Below are positions 14,461 to 22,150 of a stretch of DNA of 24,788 nt, in pieces. The first letter of the stretch is position 1. Each line of letters begins with the position of its first letter. The stretch comes from Bacteroidales bacterium UBA1219 (GTDB lineage Bacteria > Bacteroidota > Bacteroidia > Bacteroidales > P3): contig DBXF01000053.1 in the NCBI GenBank assembly GCA_002309295.1, positions 251 through 25,038 of the forward strand. The letters run 5' to 3'. The notes under the pieces are model-generated. The model did no database searches. It was not told the origin of the DNA and saw only the letters and a list, made by a program, of their open reading frames with translations. The translations under genes and the position numbers were made by a program.

Positions 14461-14490
14461 ATGTTTGATTAATACGTGCGTATATTTTGC

Positions 14491-14522
14491 TTTGTTTATT
14501 TCCACAAAAAATCGTATCTTTG
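14491..14522 (+). promoter_or_regulatory. Bacteroidetes promoter (TTTG, 20 bases, TATCTTTG)
   Basis: TTTG at 14491-14494 and TATCTTTG at 14515-14522 are separated by 20 bases, the canonical Bacteroidetes -33/-7 arrangement. The first in-frame ATG that follows at a sensible distance is 14631, leaving a leader of about 100 bases. Confidence 0.85.
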
Positions 14523-14630
14523 CAGTTTTATTTATATACAAACTTGTAGTGTCAGATTTGTTGTCTGGTGCGACAAGGTATTAGGATTTGCAGTACAAAA
14601 AACAGAAAAAAACAACATAAAACCCTTACA

Positions 14631-15932
14631 ATGAAAGGTCCCGAAATAGAATACCAGCCCCGCGAGGTGATAAAACGTTTTCAGGAAGAGAAACTGCGCG
14701 AAGACTTGCAGTATCTCGCTGCCAACTCGCCGTTCTACAAACGCATGTTCGCCACCAACGGCATCGACATCGCACAGATTAATACTTTGGAAGACCTGCA
14801 GCAAATACCCTTCACCACCAAAAGCGACCTGCAGCGGCACAACGACGATTTTCTGTGCATCCCTCGTGAGAAAATCATCGACTACATAACCACCTCGGGC
14901 ACCACCGGCGACCCCGTAACCTTTGCCTGTAGCGAGAAAGACCTGCAACGTCTGGCCTACAACGAGAAAATATCGTTTATCTGCGCCGGCCTCGAGCCGA
15001 GCAACGTGCTGCAGCTGATGACCACCATCGACAAGCGTTTTATGGCGGGCCTGGCCTATTTCCTCGGCATCCGCGAGCTGGGTGCGGGCATCATACGCGT
15101 GGGCAACGGCATCCCCGAACTGCAGTGGGACACCATCAACCGCATACATCCCGACAGCATCATGTGCGTGCCGTCGTTCATCCTCAAGCTGATACAGTAC
15201 GCCGAGGAGCACAACATCGACTACCGCAACTCCAGCGTCAAGCGCATCATAGGCATCGGCGAGGCATTGCGCGACCAGAATTTCGAGCTCAACGCTCTCG
15301 GTCATAAGATAAAGGATAAATGGGACGTGGACCTCTTTGCCACCTATTCCTCCACCGAGATGTCCACCACCTTCCCCGAATGCGAGTACGGCTGCGGCGG
15401 ACACCATCATCCGGAACTTATCATTGTGGAGATTATCGGCGAGGACGACCGTCCTGTGCCCGACGGACAGCCCGGCGAAGTGGTCGTCACCACCCTCGGC
15501 GTGGAAGCCATGCCGCTGCTGCGTTTCCGCACGGGCGACATAGCCAGCATACACACCGAGCCTTGCCGCTGCGGACGGCACTCGTTCCGCATCAGCCCCT
15601 TGGTGGGACGCAAAAACTGCATGATAAAGCTGAAAGGCACCACCCTCTATCCGCCCGCCATCAGCGAGGTGCTCAACAACACCGACTACATCGAAAACTA
15701 TATCATATACGTAAGCTCCACCGACGCCGGCACCGACGAGGTTACCGTAAAGATAGGCCTCCGCGACGCTTCGCGCGACGACTCCGACGTGGTGAAAGAG
15801 CTGAAAGACCGTTTCCGTGCCAAGATACGCGTGGCACCGAACATCGAGATACTGCCCGCCGACACCATCCGCAAACTCAATTTCCCGGCAATGAGCCGCA
15901 AACCAATTCAATTTGTCGATAACAGAAAATAA
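14631..15932 (+). CDS. Phenylacetate-CoA ligase family (PaaK-like) adenylate-forming enzyme
   Basis: The 433-residue protein begins MKGPEIEYQPREV; an upstream in-frame ATG at 14568 adds an unlikely basic extension. It carries the AMP-binding motif YITTSGTTGDP (85-95), the A5-type motif YSSTEMSTTFPECEYGCGG, a CRCGRHS segment and LRFRTGDI. These are features of the PaaK branch of ANL ligases, which make an acyl-AMP and then an acyl-CoA from a carboxylic acid, ATP and CoA. Length matches PaaK. Bacteroidales members seldom use phenylacetate itself, so the acid is open. The acyltransferase gene begins five bases after its stop, which suggests that the activated acyl group is handed to that enzyme. 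Confidence 0.87.
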   Translation: MKGPEIEYQPREVIKRFQEEKLREDLQYLAANSPFYKRMFATNGIDIAQINTLEDLQQIPFTTKSDLQRHNDDFLCIPREKIIDYITTSGTTGDPVTFACSEKDLQRLAYNEKISFICAGLEPSNVLQLMTTIDKRFMAGLAYFLGIRELGAGIIRVGNGIPELQWDTINRIHPDSIMCVPSFILKLIQYAEEHNIDYRNSSVKRIIGIGEALRDQNFELNALGHKIKDKWDVDLFATYSSTEMSTTFPECEYGCGGHHHPELIIVEIIGEDDRPVPDGQPGEVVVTTLGVEAMPLLRFRTGDIASIHTEPCRCGRHSFRISPLVGRKNCMIKLKGTTLYPPAISEVLNNTDYIENYIIYVSSTDAGTDEVTVKIGLRDASRDDSDVVKELKDRFRAKIRVAPNIEILPADTIRKLNFPAMSRKPIQFVDNRK

Positions 15933-15937
15933 TAACA

Positions 15938-17080
15938 ATGGACCAGACCACCTACGACGAAATGCGTCCCTACAACGACAGCGAAGTGCCCGCCGCCATA
16001 CGGCGCATGGCCGACAACGAGCTGTTCCCTTTCTTTGTAAAGACAATCTATCCCGACATCGATTTCGAAGGCTTCAAACAGCAGTTCCTTCAGGTTAAGA
16101 CAATCAACGAGTGGCACGACCGCATGTGGTTCCCCTTGCTGTGGCACATCATAGGCCACACCTCCACGGCCCTCACCTATTCGGGACTTGAGAACCTCGA
16201 CCCCGACCGCCGTTATATGTTCGTCTCCAACCACCGCGACATCACCCTCGACGCCTCCATCCTCAACGCCGTGCTGGGCAAAAACGGACTGCGTCCCGCC
16301 GAGATAACTTTCGGCAGCAACCTGATGATAAACCAGTTTGTTACCGACCTTGGCAAGATAAGCAAGATGTTCCGTCTGGTGCGCGGAGGCACACGCAGCG
16401 AGTTCTACCGCAATTCCATGGAGGTCTCCACCTACATGCGCCACGCCATCACCACCAAACACGAGTCGGTGTGGATAGCACAGCGCAACGGCCGCACCAA
16501 GGACGGCAACGACGCCTCCGAAACCGCACTGGTTAAGATGTTCGCCATGAGCAGCAAACTGCCCTTTGTGGAAAATTTCGGCGAGCTGAGCATCTGTCCC
16601 ATAGCCATTTCGTACGAATACGAGCCCTGCGATTTTCTGAAAACCGCCGAGCTCTGCGTGTCGATGCACCAGAAATATGTGAAATCGCCCATGGAGGACA
16701 TGATAAGCATACGTCAGGGCATTTTCCAGAACAAAGGCCACATACACCTCGCCGTGTGTCAGCCCGTAACCCTCGACGAGCTGCGCCAGTGCGACACCTA
16801 CCAGAAAAACGAGAAATTCACACACCTCGCCCATATTATCGACAAGAAAATCCACTCCAATTTCAAGCTGTTCAAAAACAACTACATAGCCCACGACCTG
16901 CTTACCGGCACCGACACCTACGCCAGCCAATATTCCGACAAGGACAAAGCTGATTTCCAAGCCTATATGGAGAATGGTCTGAGCCAGATAGACAGTTCCA
17001 TTGACAGAAAAACCGCCCAAGAAGTTTTTATTAAGATTTATGCCAATCCGGTTACCAATTATAAAAACCAAAACAAATGA
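15938..17080 (+). CDS. Acyltransferase of the glycerol-phosphate acyltransferase (PlsC-like) superfamily
   Basis: The 380-residue protein contains FVSNHRDITLDASILN (95-110), the motif I block of lysophospholipid acyltransferases, and RLVRGGTRSEFYRNSM (about 147-162) as the likely phosphate-binding block. It also has WIAQRNGRTKDGND, resembling motif III. The usual spacing is H-x4-D; here the histidine (H99) and the following aspartate (D105) are five residues apart, as in a Bacteroidetes subgroup with NHRDI-type motifs. It has no signal peptide and is probably a peripheral membrane enzyme moving an acyl chain to a glycerol- or amino-lipid acceptor. It is cotranscribed with the PaaK-like ligase and followed seven bases later by the beta-flower gene. 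Confidence 0.82.
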   Translation: MDQTTYDEMRPYNDSEVPAAIRRMADNELFPFFVKTIYPDIDFEGFKQQFLQVKTINEWHDRMWFPLLWHIIGHTSTALTYSGLENLDPDRRYMFVSNHRDITLDASILNAVLGKNGLRPAEITFGSNLMINQFVTDLGKISKMFRLVRGGTRSEFYRNSMEVSTYMRHAITTKHESVWIAQRNGRTKDGNDASETALVKMFAMSSKLPFVENFGELSICPIAISYEYEPCDFLKTAELCVSMHQKYVKSPMEDMISIRQGIFQNKGHIHLAVCQPVTLDELRQCDTYQKNEKFTHLAHIIDKKIHSNFKLFKNNYIAHDLLTGTDTYASQYSDKDKADFQAYMENGLSQIDSSIDRKTAQEVFIKIYANPVTNYKNQNK

Positions 17081-17087
17081 CAGCCTT

Positions 17088-17507
17088 ATGAAAAAACTTC
17101 TCATCATAGCCGGTTTTATATTCGCTCTGGCGTTGTATTCCAACACCGTTTCGGCACAGGATTTCCGCGACGGTTACGGTCATAACATCGGCAAAATCGA
17201 GTCCGACGGCACAGTTCGCGACGGCTACGGTCACAACATCGGCAAAATCTACGACGACGGCACTGTGCGTGATGGCAATGGCCACAACAAGGGAAAAATT
17301 GAGTCCGACGGCACCGTGCGCGACAGCTACGGTCACAATATTGGCAAGATTTACGATGACGGCACCGTGCGTGACGGCTACGGCCACAATATCGGCAAAA
17401 TCTACGACGACGGCACTGTTCGCGACGGCAACGGTCACAACATAGGCTCCGCCAAAGGCTTGGACAAACGTAAAGCGGCCTTGATGTTTTTCTTCCATCT
17501 GATGTAA
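17088..17507 (+). CDS. Secreted 5-fold beta-flower repeat protein
   Basis: The start at ATG 17088 gives 139 residues with a clear signal peptide (ends TVSAQ). An upstream in-frame ATG at 17001 lies inside the acyltransferase gene and was rejected. After the signal, a 17-residue unit RDGYGHNIGKIESDGTV is repeated five times, plus a partial sixth that ends at NIG. Conserved positions are R-D, GHN, GKI and DGTV. This is the pattern of the Bacteroidetes family annotated as 5-fold beta-flower protein, in which each repeat forms one blade of a small closed sheet. No function is established. The basic, hydrophobic tail (KRKAALMFFFHLM) is unusual. It is the last gene of the ligase-acyltransferase transcript. 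Confidence 0.8.
   Translation: MKKLLIIAGFIFALALYSNTVSAQDFRDGYGHNIGKIESDGTVRDGYGHNIGKIYDDGTVRDGNGHNKGKIESDGTVRDSYGHNIGKIYDDGTVRDGYGHNIGKIYDDGTVRDGNGHNIGSAKGLDKRKAALMFFFHLM
17166..17447 (+). repeat. 51-bp tandem repeats in the beta-flower gene
   Basis: Units begin at 17166, 17217, 17268, 17319 and 17370, with a partial unit from 17421. They share the amino-acid pattern but differ at many third codon positions, so the repeats are not a recent slippage product. Confidence 0.9.
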
Positions 17508-17561
17508 AGGGTCGAAAAAATAAGAATTACCGCAAAGGATTTCTAAATTATTTACCTTAAA

Positions 17562-17657
17562 ATGTGTCGGAGACACATAATCTTAATAACCCCGCACAAA
17601 CGAAGTGCAGTGTGGGGTTAATGAAACTATCTCTAAATCAGCGTCTCGGAGAGACGC
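17562..17657 (+). repeat. REP-like palindromes, second family
   Basis: Three palindromes follow the beta-flower gene: ATGTGTC-GGA-GACACAT (17562-17578), a 10-base arm pair AACCCCGCAC/GTGTGGGGTT with one G-T pair (17588-17619), and GCGTCTC-GGA-GAGACGC (17641-17657). No T-run follows any of them, so they are not ordinary terminators. Related units occur at 19296-19344 and 21857-21944. No transposase for this family lies in the window. Confidence 0.8.
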
Positions 17658-17702
17658 GACCTTTGATTAGGTAAATAATTAACAATGTTTTCAAATACTT
17701 GA

Positions 17703-17734
17703 TTTGGTCATTTCAAAAAAAAATCGTAATTTAG
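17703..17734 (+). promoter_or_regulatory. Bacteroidetes promoter for pepD (TTTG, 20 bases, TAATTTAG)
   Basis: TTTG at 17703-17706 lies 20 bases upstream of TAATTTAG (17727-17734), a one-base variant of TAnnTTTG. The start codon at 17775 follows by 40 bases. Confidence 0.7.
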
Positions 17735-17774
17735 CAGACTCAAAACTGAATAAAAACACAATAACTTTTATATT

Positions 17775-19229
17775 ATGAGCGAAATTTTAAACCTGAATCC
17801 CAAAGAGTTATGGGCCAATTTCCACGCCCTGACACAGATTCCCCGTCCTTCGAAACACGAGGAAAAAGTAGTTGCTTATCTGGTAGAATTTGCCAAAAAG
17901 CACAACATCGAATGCAAAGTGGACAAAACCGGTAACGTGATTATGCGCAAACCTGCCACCCCCGGCATGGAAAACCGCAAAACCGCCATCATGCAGGCAC
18001 ACGTCGATATGGTTCCCCAGAAGAACAACGACACCGTGCACGATTTCCTTACCGACCCCATCAAGCCCCGCATCGTTGACGGTTGGGTGAAAGCCACAGG
18101 TACCACCCTCGGAGCCGACAACGGCATGGGCGCCGCCGCCGCTATGACGGTGCTGGCCTCCACCACCCTGCAGCACGGTCCGCTGGAAGCCCTCTTCACC
18201 ATCGACGAAGAAACCGGCATGACAGGTGCTTTCGGCCTCGAAAAAGACGTGCTCAAAGGCGACATACTCCTCAATATGGACTCCGAAACCGAAGGTGAAC
18301 TCTACGTGGGTTGCGCCGGCGGTATCGACGCCACAATAACCATCGACTATAAGATGGAGAAAACTCCCGCCAACTACTGCGCCTGCAAGCTCAGCATCGG
18401 CGGACTGAAAGGCGGTCACAGCGGAATGGACATCATCCTCGGCCGCGGCAACGCCAACAAACTGCTGTTCCGTCACCTGCGCTGGGTGGCCGAATGCGGC
18501 ATACGCCTCATCGCCATCGACGGCGGCAACATGCGCAACGCCATACCGCGCGAAGCATCGGCAACGTTCGCAATGCCCGTTGAACACAAAGACTGCATCG
18601 TTAAGGAATTCGAGAAAATCTCCGCAGCTGTGAAGAAAGAACTCGAAGCCACCGAACCCGACTACTGCATGAAATGCGAAGATGTGGCTCTGCCCGCCGA
18701 AGTCATCTGCGACGCCGACACTCAGAAACTCATCAACACCATCATGGTTGTCCCCAACGGCATTATCCGCATGAGCAACAGCATCAAAGATCTCGTTGAG
18801 ACCTCTTTGAATATCGCCATCGTTAAGACCGACGGTCAGAAATTCACTATCCACGCTCTGCTGCGCAGCTCCGTAGATTCCGCCAAGGAAGCCCTCGGCG
18901 AACGTCTTGTATGCCTTGCCGAACTGGCTGGCGGCAAATGCGAACTCAGCGGCGCCTATCCCGGATGGAAACCCAACATGGATTCGCCCATCCTCACCAC
19001 CATGCAGAAAGTGTACAAAAACCTCTTCGGCAACGAGCCCAAGATTATGGCCATCCACGCCGGTCTGGAATGCGGACTCTTCGGCGGAATGTATCCCAAC
19101 TGGGATATGATCTCCTTCGGCCCGACCATCGCACACCCCCACTCACCCGACGAAGGTGTGGAGATAGCAAGTGTGGAGAAATTCTGGAACTTCCTTGTGG
19201 AAACCCTCAAGAACATCCCCGTGAAATAA
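17775..19229 (+). CDS. pepD: Aminoacyl-histidine dipeptidase (M20C, PepD)
   Basis: The 484-residue cytoplasmic enzyme has the M20 metal-site motifs in order: QAHVDMVPQKN (H76), TLGADNGMGAA (D115), TIDEETGMTGA (E145/E146, the catalytic base and a ligand) and NMDSETEGELYVGCAGG (D169). A late HPHSPDEGVE supplies the last histidine. Length and the GCAGG segment match PepD/carnosinase-like dipeptidases, which cleave Xaa-His and other dipeptides using two zinc ions. No signal peptide is present. It has its own promoter and is followed 19 bases later by a strong terminator, so it is transcribed alone. Confidence 0.95.
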   Translation: MSEILNLNPKELWANFHALTQIPRPSKHEEKVVAYLVEFAKKHNIECKVDKTGNVIMRKPATPGMENRKTAIMQAHVDMVPQKNNDTVHDFLTDPIKPRIVDGWVKATGTTLGADNGMGAAAAMTVLASTTLQHGPLEALFTIDEETGMTGAFGLEKDVLKGDILLNMDSETEGELYVGCAGGIDATITIDYKMEKTPANYCACKLSIGGLKGGHSGMDIILGRGNANKLLFRHLRWVAECGIRLIAIDGGNMRNAIPREASATFAMPVEHKDCIVKEFEKISAAVKKELEATEPDYCMKCEDVALPAEVICDADTQKLINTIMVVPNGIIRMSNSIKDLVETSLNIAIVKTDGQKFTIHALLRSSVDSAKEALGERLVCLAELAGGKCELSGAYPGWKPNMDSPILTTMQKVYKNLFGNEPKIMAIHAGLECGLFGGMYPNWDMISFGPTIAHPHSPDEGVEIASVEKFWNFLVETLKNIPVK

Positions 19230-19248
19230 TTGTAACATTCACATTACC

Positions 19249-19282
19249 AAAGACAACGGCACTTCAGTGCCGTTGTCTTTTT
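19249..19282 (+). terminator. Rho-independent terminator after pepD
   Basis: A perfect 15-base arm pair (19249-19263 with 19266-19280) with a tight loop, ending in a T-run. It is the strongest hairpin in the region. Confidence 0.92.
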
Positions 19283-19295
19283 AATAAAATACCTT

Positions 19296-19344
19296 GCAAC
19301 CCCGTAGGGGTTGCCTCTCAATAACCCCACACTACTGTGTGGGG
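19296..19344 (+). repeat. REP-like palindromes in the leader of the amidohydrolase gene
   Basis: GCAACCCC-GTA-GGGGTTGC (19296-19314) is followed by CCCCACAC-TACT-GTGTGGGG (19325-19344), which ends 16 bases before the ATG at 19361. The segment CTCTCAATAACCCCACAC is nearly repeated at 21872-21889. No TAnnTTTG promoter is visible between the pepD terminator and the start codon. Confidence 0.8.
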
Positions 19345-19360
19345 AACCAAAACAAAAATC

Positions 19361-21001
19361 ATGAAAATCAAAGCCCTAATACCTATAATCCTGACAATGA
19401 TAACCCTGAGTTGCTCGAAAAAAGAAAAAGTGGACCTCATCGTCCACAACGCAACGGTTTATACCGTAAATGAAGATTTCGCCACTGCCGAGGCTTTCGC
19501 CGTCAAGGATGGCCGTTTTGTGGCCGTAGGAACCAACGCCGACATCCTCGGCAAATACTCCGCCGACAGCACCCTCGACATGCAGGGCAAGTTCGTGTAT
19601 CCGGGCTTTATCGACGGACACAGCCATTTCTGCTCCCTTGGCGAGAATATTGTTCGCTACGCCGACTTGGTGGGCTGCCGTTCGTTCGACGAAGTGCTGG
19701 AGCGTCTGCAAGCACATGCCGAACGCTACCCCTCCGACTGGCTCCTTGGCCGCGGCTGGGACCAGAACCTGTGGTCCGACAAGGCTTTCCCCAACAACAG
19801 CCGTCTTGAGCAGCTGTTCCCCGGCAAAAATATATGCCTCACCCGTATCGACGGCCATGCCGGACTGGTGAGCAACAGCGTCCTTGCCATGCTTGGTTTC
19901 GACAAAACCACCCGCATCAACGGCGGACTGATAGAACTCGGCAGCGACGGCAAACCCACCGGCATTCTCCTCGACAACGCCTACGACCGTGCCAAAGCCA
20001 TCATCCCCAAGCTAAGCCACAGCGAGAAAAGCCAAGCCATGCTCGCCGCACAGAAAGCCTGTTTCGAGGCCGGACTCTCGGGAGTGTCCGACGCCGGCGC
20101 CAGCATCGAAAACATCAACCTCATGGATAGCCTGCAAACCGCCGGAGTGCTCAGGATTAAAATCAGTGCCATGCTCAACGACGACTCCGCCACCCTCGAC
20201 TATTTCCTACCAAAGGGGATAATAGTTAAAGAGCGTCTCTCGGTGCGAGGCGTTAAACTCTACGCCGACGGAGCCCTCGGCTCGCGCGGTGCCAACCTTA
20301 TCGAGCCTTACAGCGACGACCCCGCCAACCGCGGACTGATGATAAACACCCTTGAGTATCTCGAAAATGTCTGCCGTCGCGCCTACGAAGCCGGCTATCA
20401 GGTGGGGACCCACGCCATCGGCGACGCAGGAGTGCGTAACGTGCTGAAAGTGTATGCCAAATTCCTGAAAGGCCATAACGACCTCCGCTGGCGCATAGAG
20501 CACTCGCAGGTGGTGGACAGCAACGACATAGCCCTCTACGGCCAGTATTCTGTGATACCCTCCATACAAAGCACCCACGCCACTAGCGACATGGGCTGGG
20601 CCGCCGACCGACTTGGGCCGTTCCGTGTGCGTTACGCCTACGCCCAGCAGATGCTTCTGCAGCAGAACGGATGGCTGGTGAACGGCACCGACTTCCCCAT
20701 CGAGAGCATCAAACCCCTCTACACCTTCTTTGCTGCCGTGGCGCGCAAGGACCTCAATGGCAATCCCAAAGAGGGATTCCAGATGGAAAACGCCCTCACC
20801 CGCGAGCAGGCACTGCGTTCCATAACCATCTGGGCGGCAAAGGGTTATTTCGAAGAAAAGAATAAAGGCAGCATCGAGGCCGGCAAGGAAGCCGATTTTG
20901 TGGTGCTCGACAGCGACATTATGACCATCCCCGAAATGCAGATACCGCAAACCGCAGTGCTACAGCTGTTTGTATCTGGCGAGAGGGTTTTTGAAAAATA
21001 A
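19361..21001 (+). CDS. YtcJ-like amidohydrolase, probable lipoprotein
   Basis: The start at ATG 19361 gives 546 residues with a lipoprotein-type signal (hydrophobic core, then TLSC, C18); an upstream ATG at 19337 lies in the palindrome leader and was rejected. The amidohydrolase-3 fold is marked by FVYPGFIDGHSHF (H87-x-H89 metal pair), LLGRGWDQNLW, THAIGDAG and RIEHSQVV, and by the final RITIWAAKGYFEEKNKGSIE-type segment with EADFVVLD. The family hydrolyses amide or similar bonds in small molecules; YtcJ-like members have no settled substrate. The lipobox has threonine at -3, so lipid attachment is likely but not certain. It would face the periplasm or cell surface. Confidence 0.87.
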   Translation: MKIKALIPIILTMITLSCSKKEKVDLIVHNATVYTVNEDFATAEAFAVKDGRFVAVGTNADILGKYSADSTLDMQGKFVYPGFIDGHSHFCSLGENIVRYADLVGCRSFDEVLERLQAHAERYPSDWLLGRGWDQNLWSDKAFPNNSRLEQLFPGKNICLTRIDGHAGLVSNSVLAMLGFDKTTRINGGLIELGSDGKPTGILLDNAYDRAKAIIPKLSHSEKSQAMLAAQKACFEAGLSGVSDAGASIENINLMDSLQTAGVLRIKISAMLNDDSATLDYFLPKGIIVKERLSVRGVKLYADGALGSRGANLIEPYSDDPANRGLMINTLEYLENVCRRAYEAGYQVGTHAIGDAGVRNVLKVYAKFLKGHNDLRWRIEHSQVVDSNDIALYGQYSVIPSIQSTHATSDMGWAADRLGPFRVRYAYAQQMLLQQNGWLVNGTDFPIESIKPLYTFFAAVARKDLNGNPKEGFQMENALTREQALRSITIWAAKGYFEEKNKGSIEAGKEADFVVLDSDIMTIPEMQIPQTAVLQLFVSGERVFEK

Positions 21002-21095
21002 GTTCCAATCACTAATCACCAACCACAGTTCACTGATTACAGTTCACTAAAAGGTGAGCGAAACGTTTTAAAACGATTTTCGGCTAATCGGAAAT
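21002..21095. repeat. Low-complexity convergent spacer
   Basis: The spacer between two convergent genes contains short repeats of CACTAATCACCAACCACAG type and a 12-base palindrome CGTTTTAAAACG (21064-21075). No clear terminator was seen for either gene. Confidence 0.4.
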
Positions 21096-21674
21096 TTATT
21101 TCTGGGAAATTTCAATCTTCGTAAGTCCGCCTTTTTTGCCCACCACAAAGAGTTTCGGCTGTTCGCCGTTGTGCACGAAGGTGTCCATATACAGCGGCTG
21201 GCCGATGGCGAAGGCGGCAGCGTGGAAGGTGTCGCCCTCTTTCACCTTGGAGTTCTCCGATTTCAGCACGCGGAACAGGCCGTAGCCGAGATGTTCGAGT
21301 TGCAGAGTGCGGTTGGGGTTCCACGCTATCGTAAGACGGTCGCAGGGCGTTAGGTTCACCGCCTGCACCGACGCCGTGGTGATGTCGCACGAAGTCTGCT
21401 CCGCCTCCCTGCCGCAGTAGTCGGCTACGAAAGTATGCCAGTCGGGGTAGCCCACAAAACGGCACAGCACGTCGAGGGTGGCCTCCCTGATGGTGGGATA
21501 GCCGCTGATGTCGCCCCAAAGCCGGCGCAGTGTGTTCACTCCAAGCGTCTCGTTGTTGCGGCGACGCATCTCGTCGTACAGAAGCTGGAAATCCCTGAAA
21601 GAGTCCATCCGAAGCATAGAACGCTCTTCTACAAGGCGTTTCAGCATTTCCACTTGCGGTGAGTTGGTGTCCAT
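21096..21674 (-). CDS. Bacteroidetes protein with helix-turn-helix-like N-terminal module
   Basis: The start chosen is the ATG at 21674-21672 on the minus strand, giving 192 residues (MDTNSPQVEM...). A TTG eight codons further upstream lies inside the promoter and was rejected. Residues 20-90 contain FRDFQLLYDEMRRR, LGVNTLRRLWGDISGYP and TLDVLCRFVGYPDWHTFVAD, a pattern found at the N-terminus of various Bacteroidetes proteins and compatible with a helix-turn-helix fold. The C-terminal 100 residues form strand-like segments (LTIAWNPNRTLQLEHLGYGL) of unknown role. It is probably cytoplasmic and possibly regulatory. Function is not established. Confidence 0.7.
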   Translation of the reverse strand: MDTNSPQVEMLKRLVEERSMLRMDSFRDFQLLYDEMRRRNNETLGVNTLRRLWGDISGYPTIREATLDVLCRFVGYPDWHTFVADYCGREAEQTSCDITTASVQAVNLTPCDRLTIAWNPNRTLQLEHLGYGLFRVLKSENSKVKEGDTFHAAAFAIGQPLYMDTFVHNGEQPKLFVVGKKGGLTKIEISQK

Positions 21675-21695
21675 AGAGCAGTAATTTTCGTTGTG

Positions 21696-21703
21696 CAAAG
21701 ATA
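21696..21703 (-). promoter_or_regulatory. Bacteroidetes -7 promoter element (minus strand)
   Basis: TATCTTTGCAC reads on the minus strand, 21 bases before the ATG at 21674. It supports that start and gives a very short leader. Confidence 0.8.
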
Positions 21704-21856
21704 CGAATTTTTTCCTGCCCTAATTATGCCCTTTTGCATCTTGGTGAAAAACAGATAATTCTGAAAGCGATTTGTATCAGGTGAAACCGATGATTATGTT
21801 TGAGTAAATATCACTTTCAAATGGTTGTCATTCAGTAAAATATGTTTTCCTTGCAG

Positions 21857-21944
21857 TCTCGGAGAGAGTGACTCTCAGTAACCCCACACGGCAGTGTTGG
21901 GGAAAATGTCTCCCCCCCCAAACCGGCGTGCCGAAGGCACGCCG
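21857..21944 (+). repeat. REP-like palindromes, second family, third site
   Basis: TCTC-GGA-GAGA (21857-21867), CCCCACAC-GGCA-GTGTTGGGG (21882-21902, imperfect), an eight-C run near 21912, and CGGCGTGCC-GAA-GGCACGCCG (21924-21944, nine-base perfect stem). This explains most of the gap between divergent genes at 21675-22150; a short frame across it is repeat sequence, not a gene. Confidence 0.8.
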
Positions 21945-22094
21945 CAATTATACTTTTTTGTTTCAGTGAAAAAATACAACGACAAAACCGAATATCTCCG
22001 TTCCAGAATCCAACAATATCCAATATTACACGCGATTTCTGCAATACCATACTATTATTTTTCGCAGAATAATAAATAATTCAAAATATTTTAT

Positions 22095-22102
22095 TATCTT
22101 TG
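22095..22102 (+). promoter_or_regulatory. Bacteroidetes -7 promoter element (TATCTTTG) for the ATPase
   Basis: TATCTTTGCAA lies 48 bases upstream of the ATPase start codon, within an AT-rich tract. Confidence 0.78.
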
Positions 22103-22103
22103 C

Positions 22104-22125
22104 AATTATTATTCGGATAATAATT
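22104..22125 (+). promoter_or_regulatory. Candidate operator palindrome at the ATPase start site
   Basis: A 22-base near-perfect inverted repeat, AATTATTATTCGGATAATAATT, pairs at ten of eleven positions and begins two bases after the -7 element, so it covers the expected transcription start. A related ATTATT...AATAAT motif lies upstream near 22051-22075. Position suggests a repressor site; the regulator is unknown. Confidence 0.45.
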
Positions 22126-22150
22126 ATAGTTTCAATAAAGCAATAATGCA

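Noticed and set aside
14532..16046. Long minus-strand frame of 504 codons
   Set aside because: Antisense to the PaaK-like ligase, with no promoter or recognisable domain; the + strand gene carries clear ANL motifs.
15908..17146. Long minus-strand frame of 412 codons
   Set aside because: Antisense to the acyltransferase and beta-flower genes; no motifs.
17562..17657. Terminators for the beta-flower transcript
   Set aside because: The hairpins lack a following T-run and match dispersed palindromes elsewhere in the window.
17808..19142. Long minus-strand frame of 444 codons
   Set aside because: Antisense to pepD; composition is a codon shadow.
21675..21698. Earlier TTG start for the minus-strand gene
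   Set aside because: The TTG overlaps the -7 element TATCTTTG; ATG 21674 follows at a normal distance.
21894..22079. A 61-codon frame between the divergent genes
   Set aside because: Its first third is REP palindrome and a C-run; it ends before the promoter of the ATPase and has no promoter of its own.
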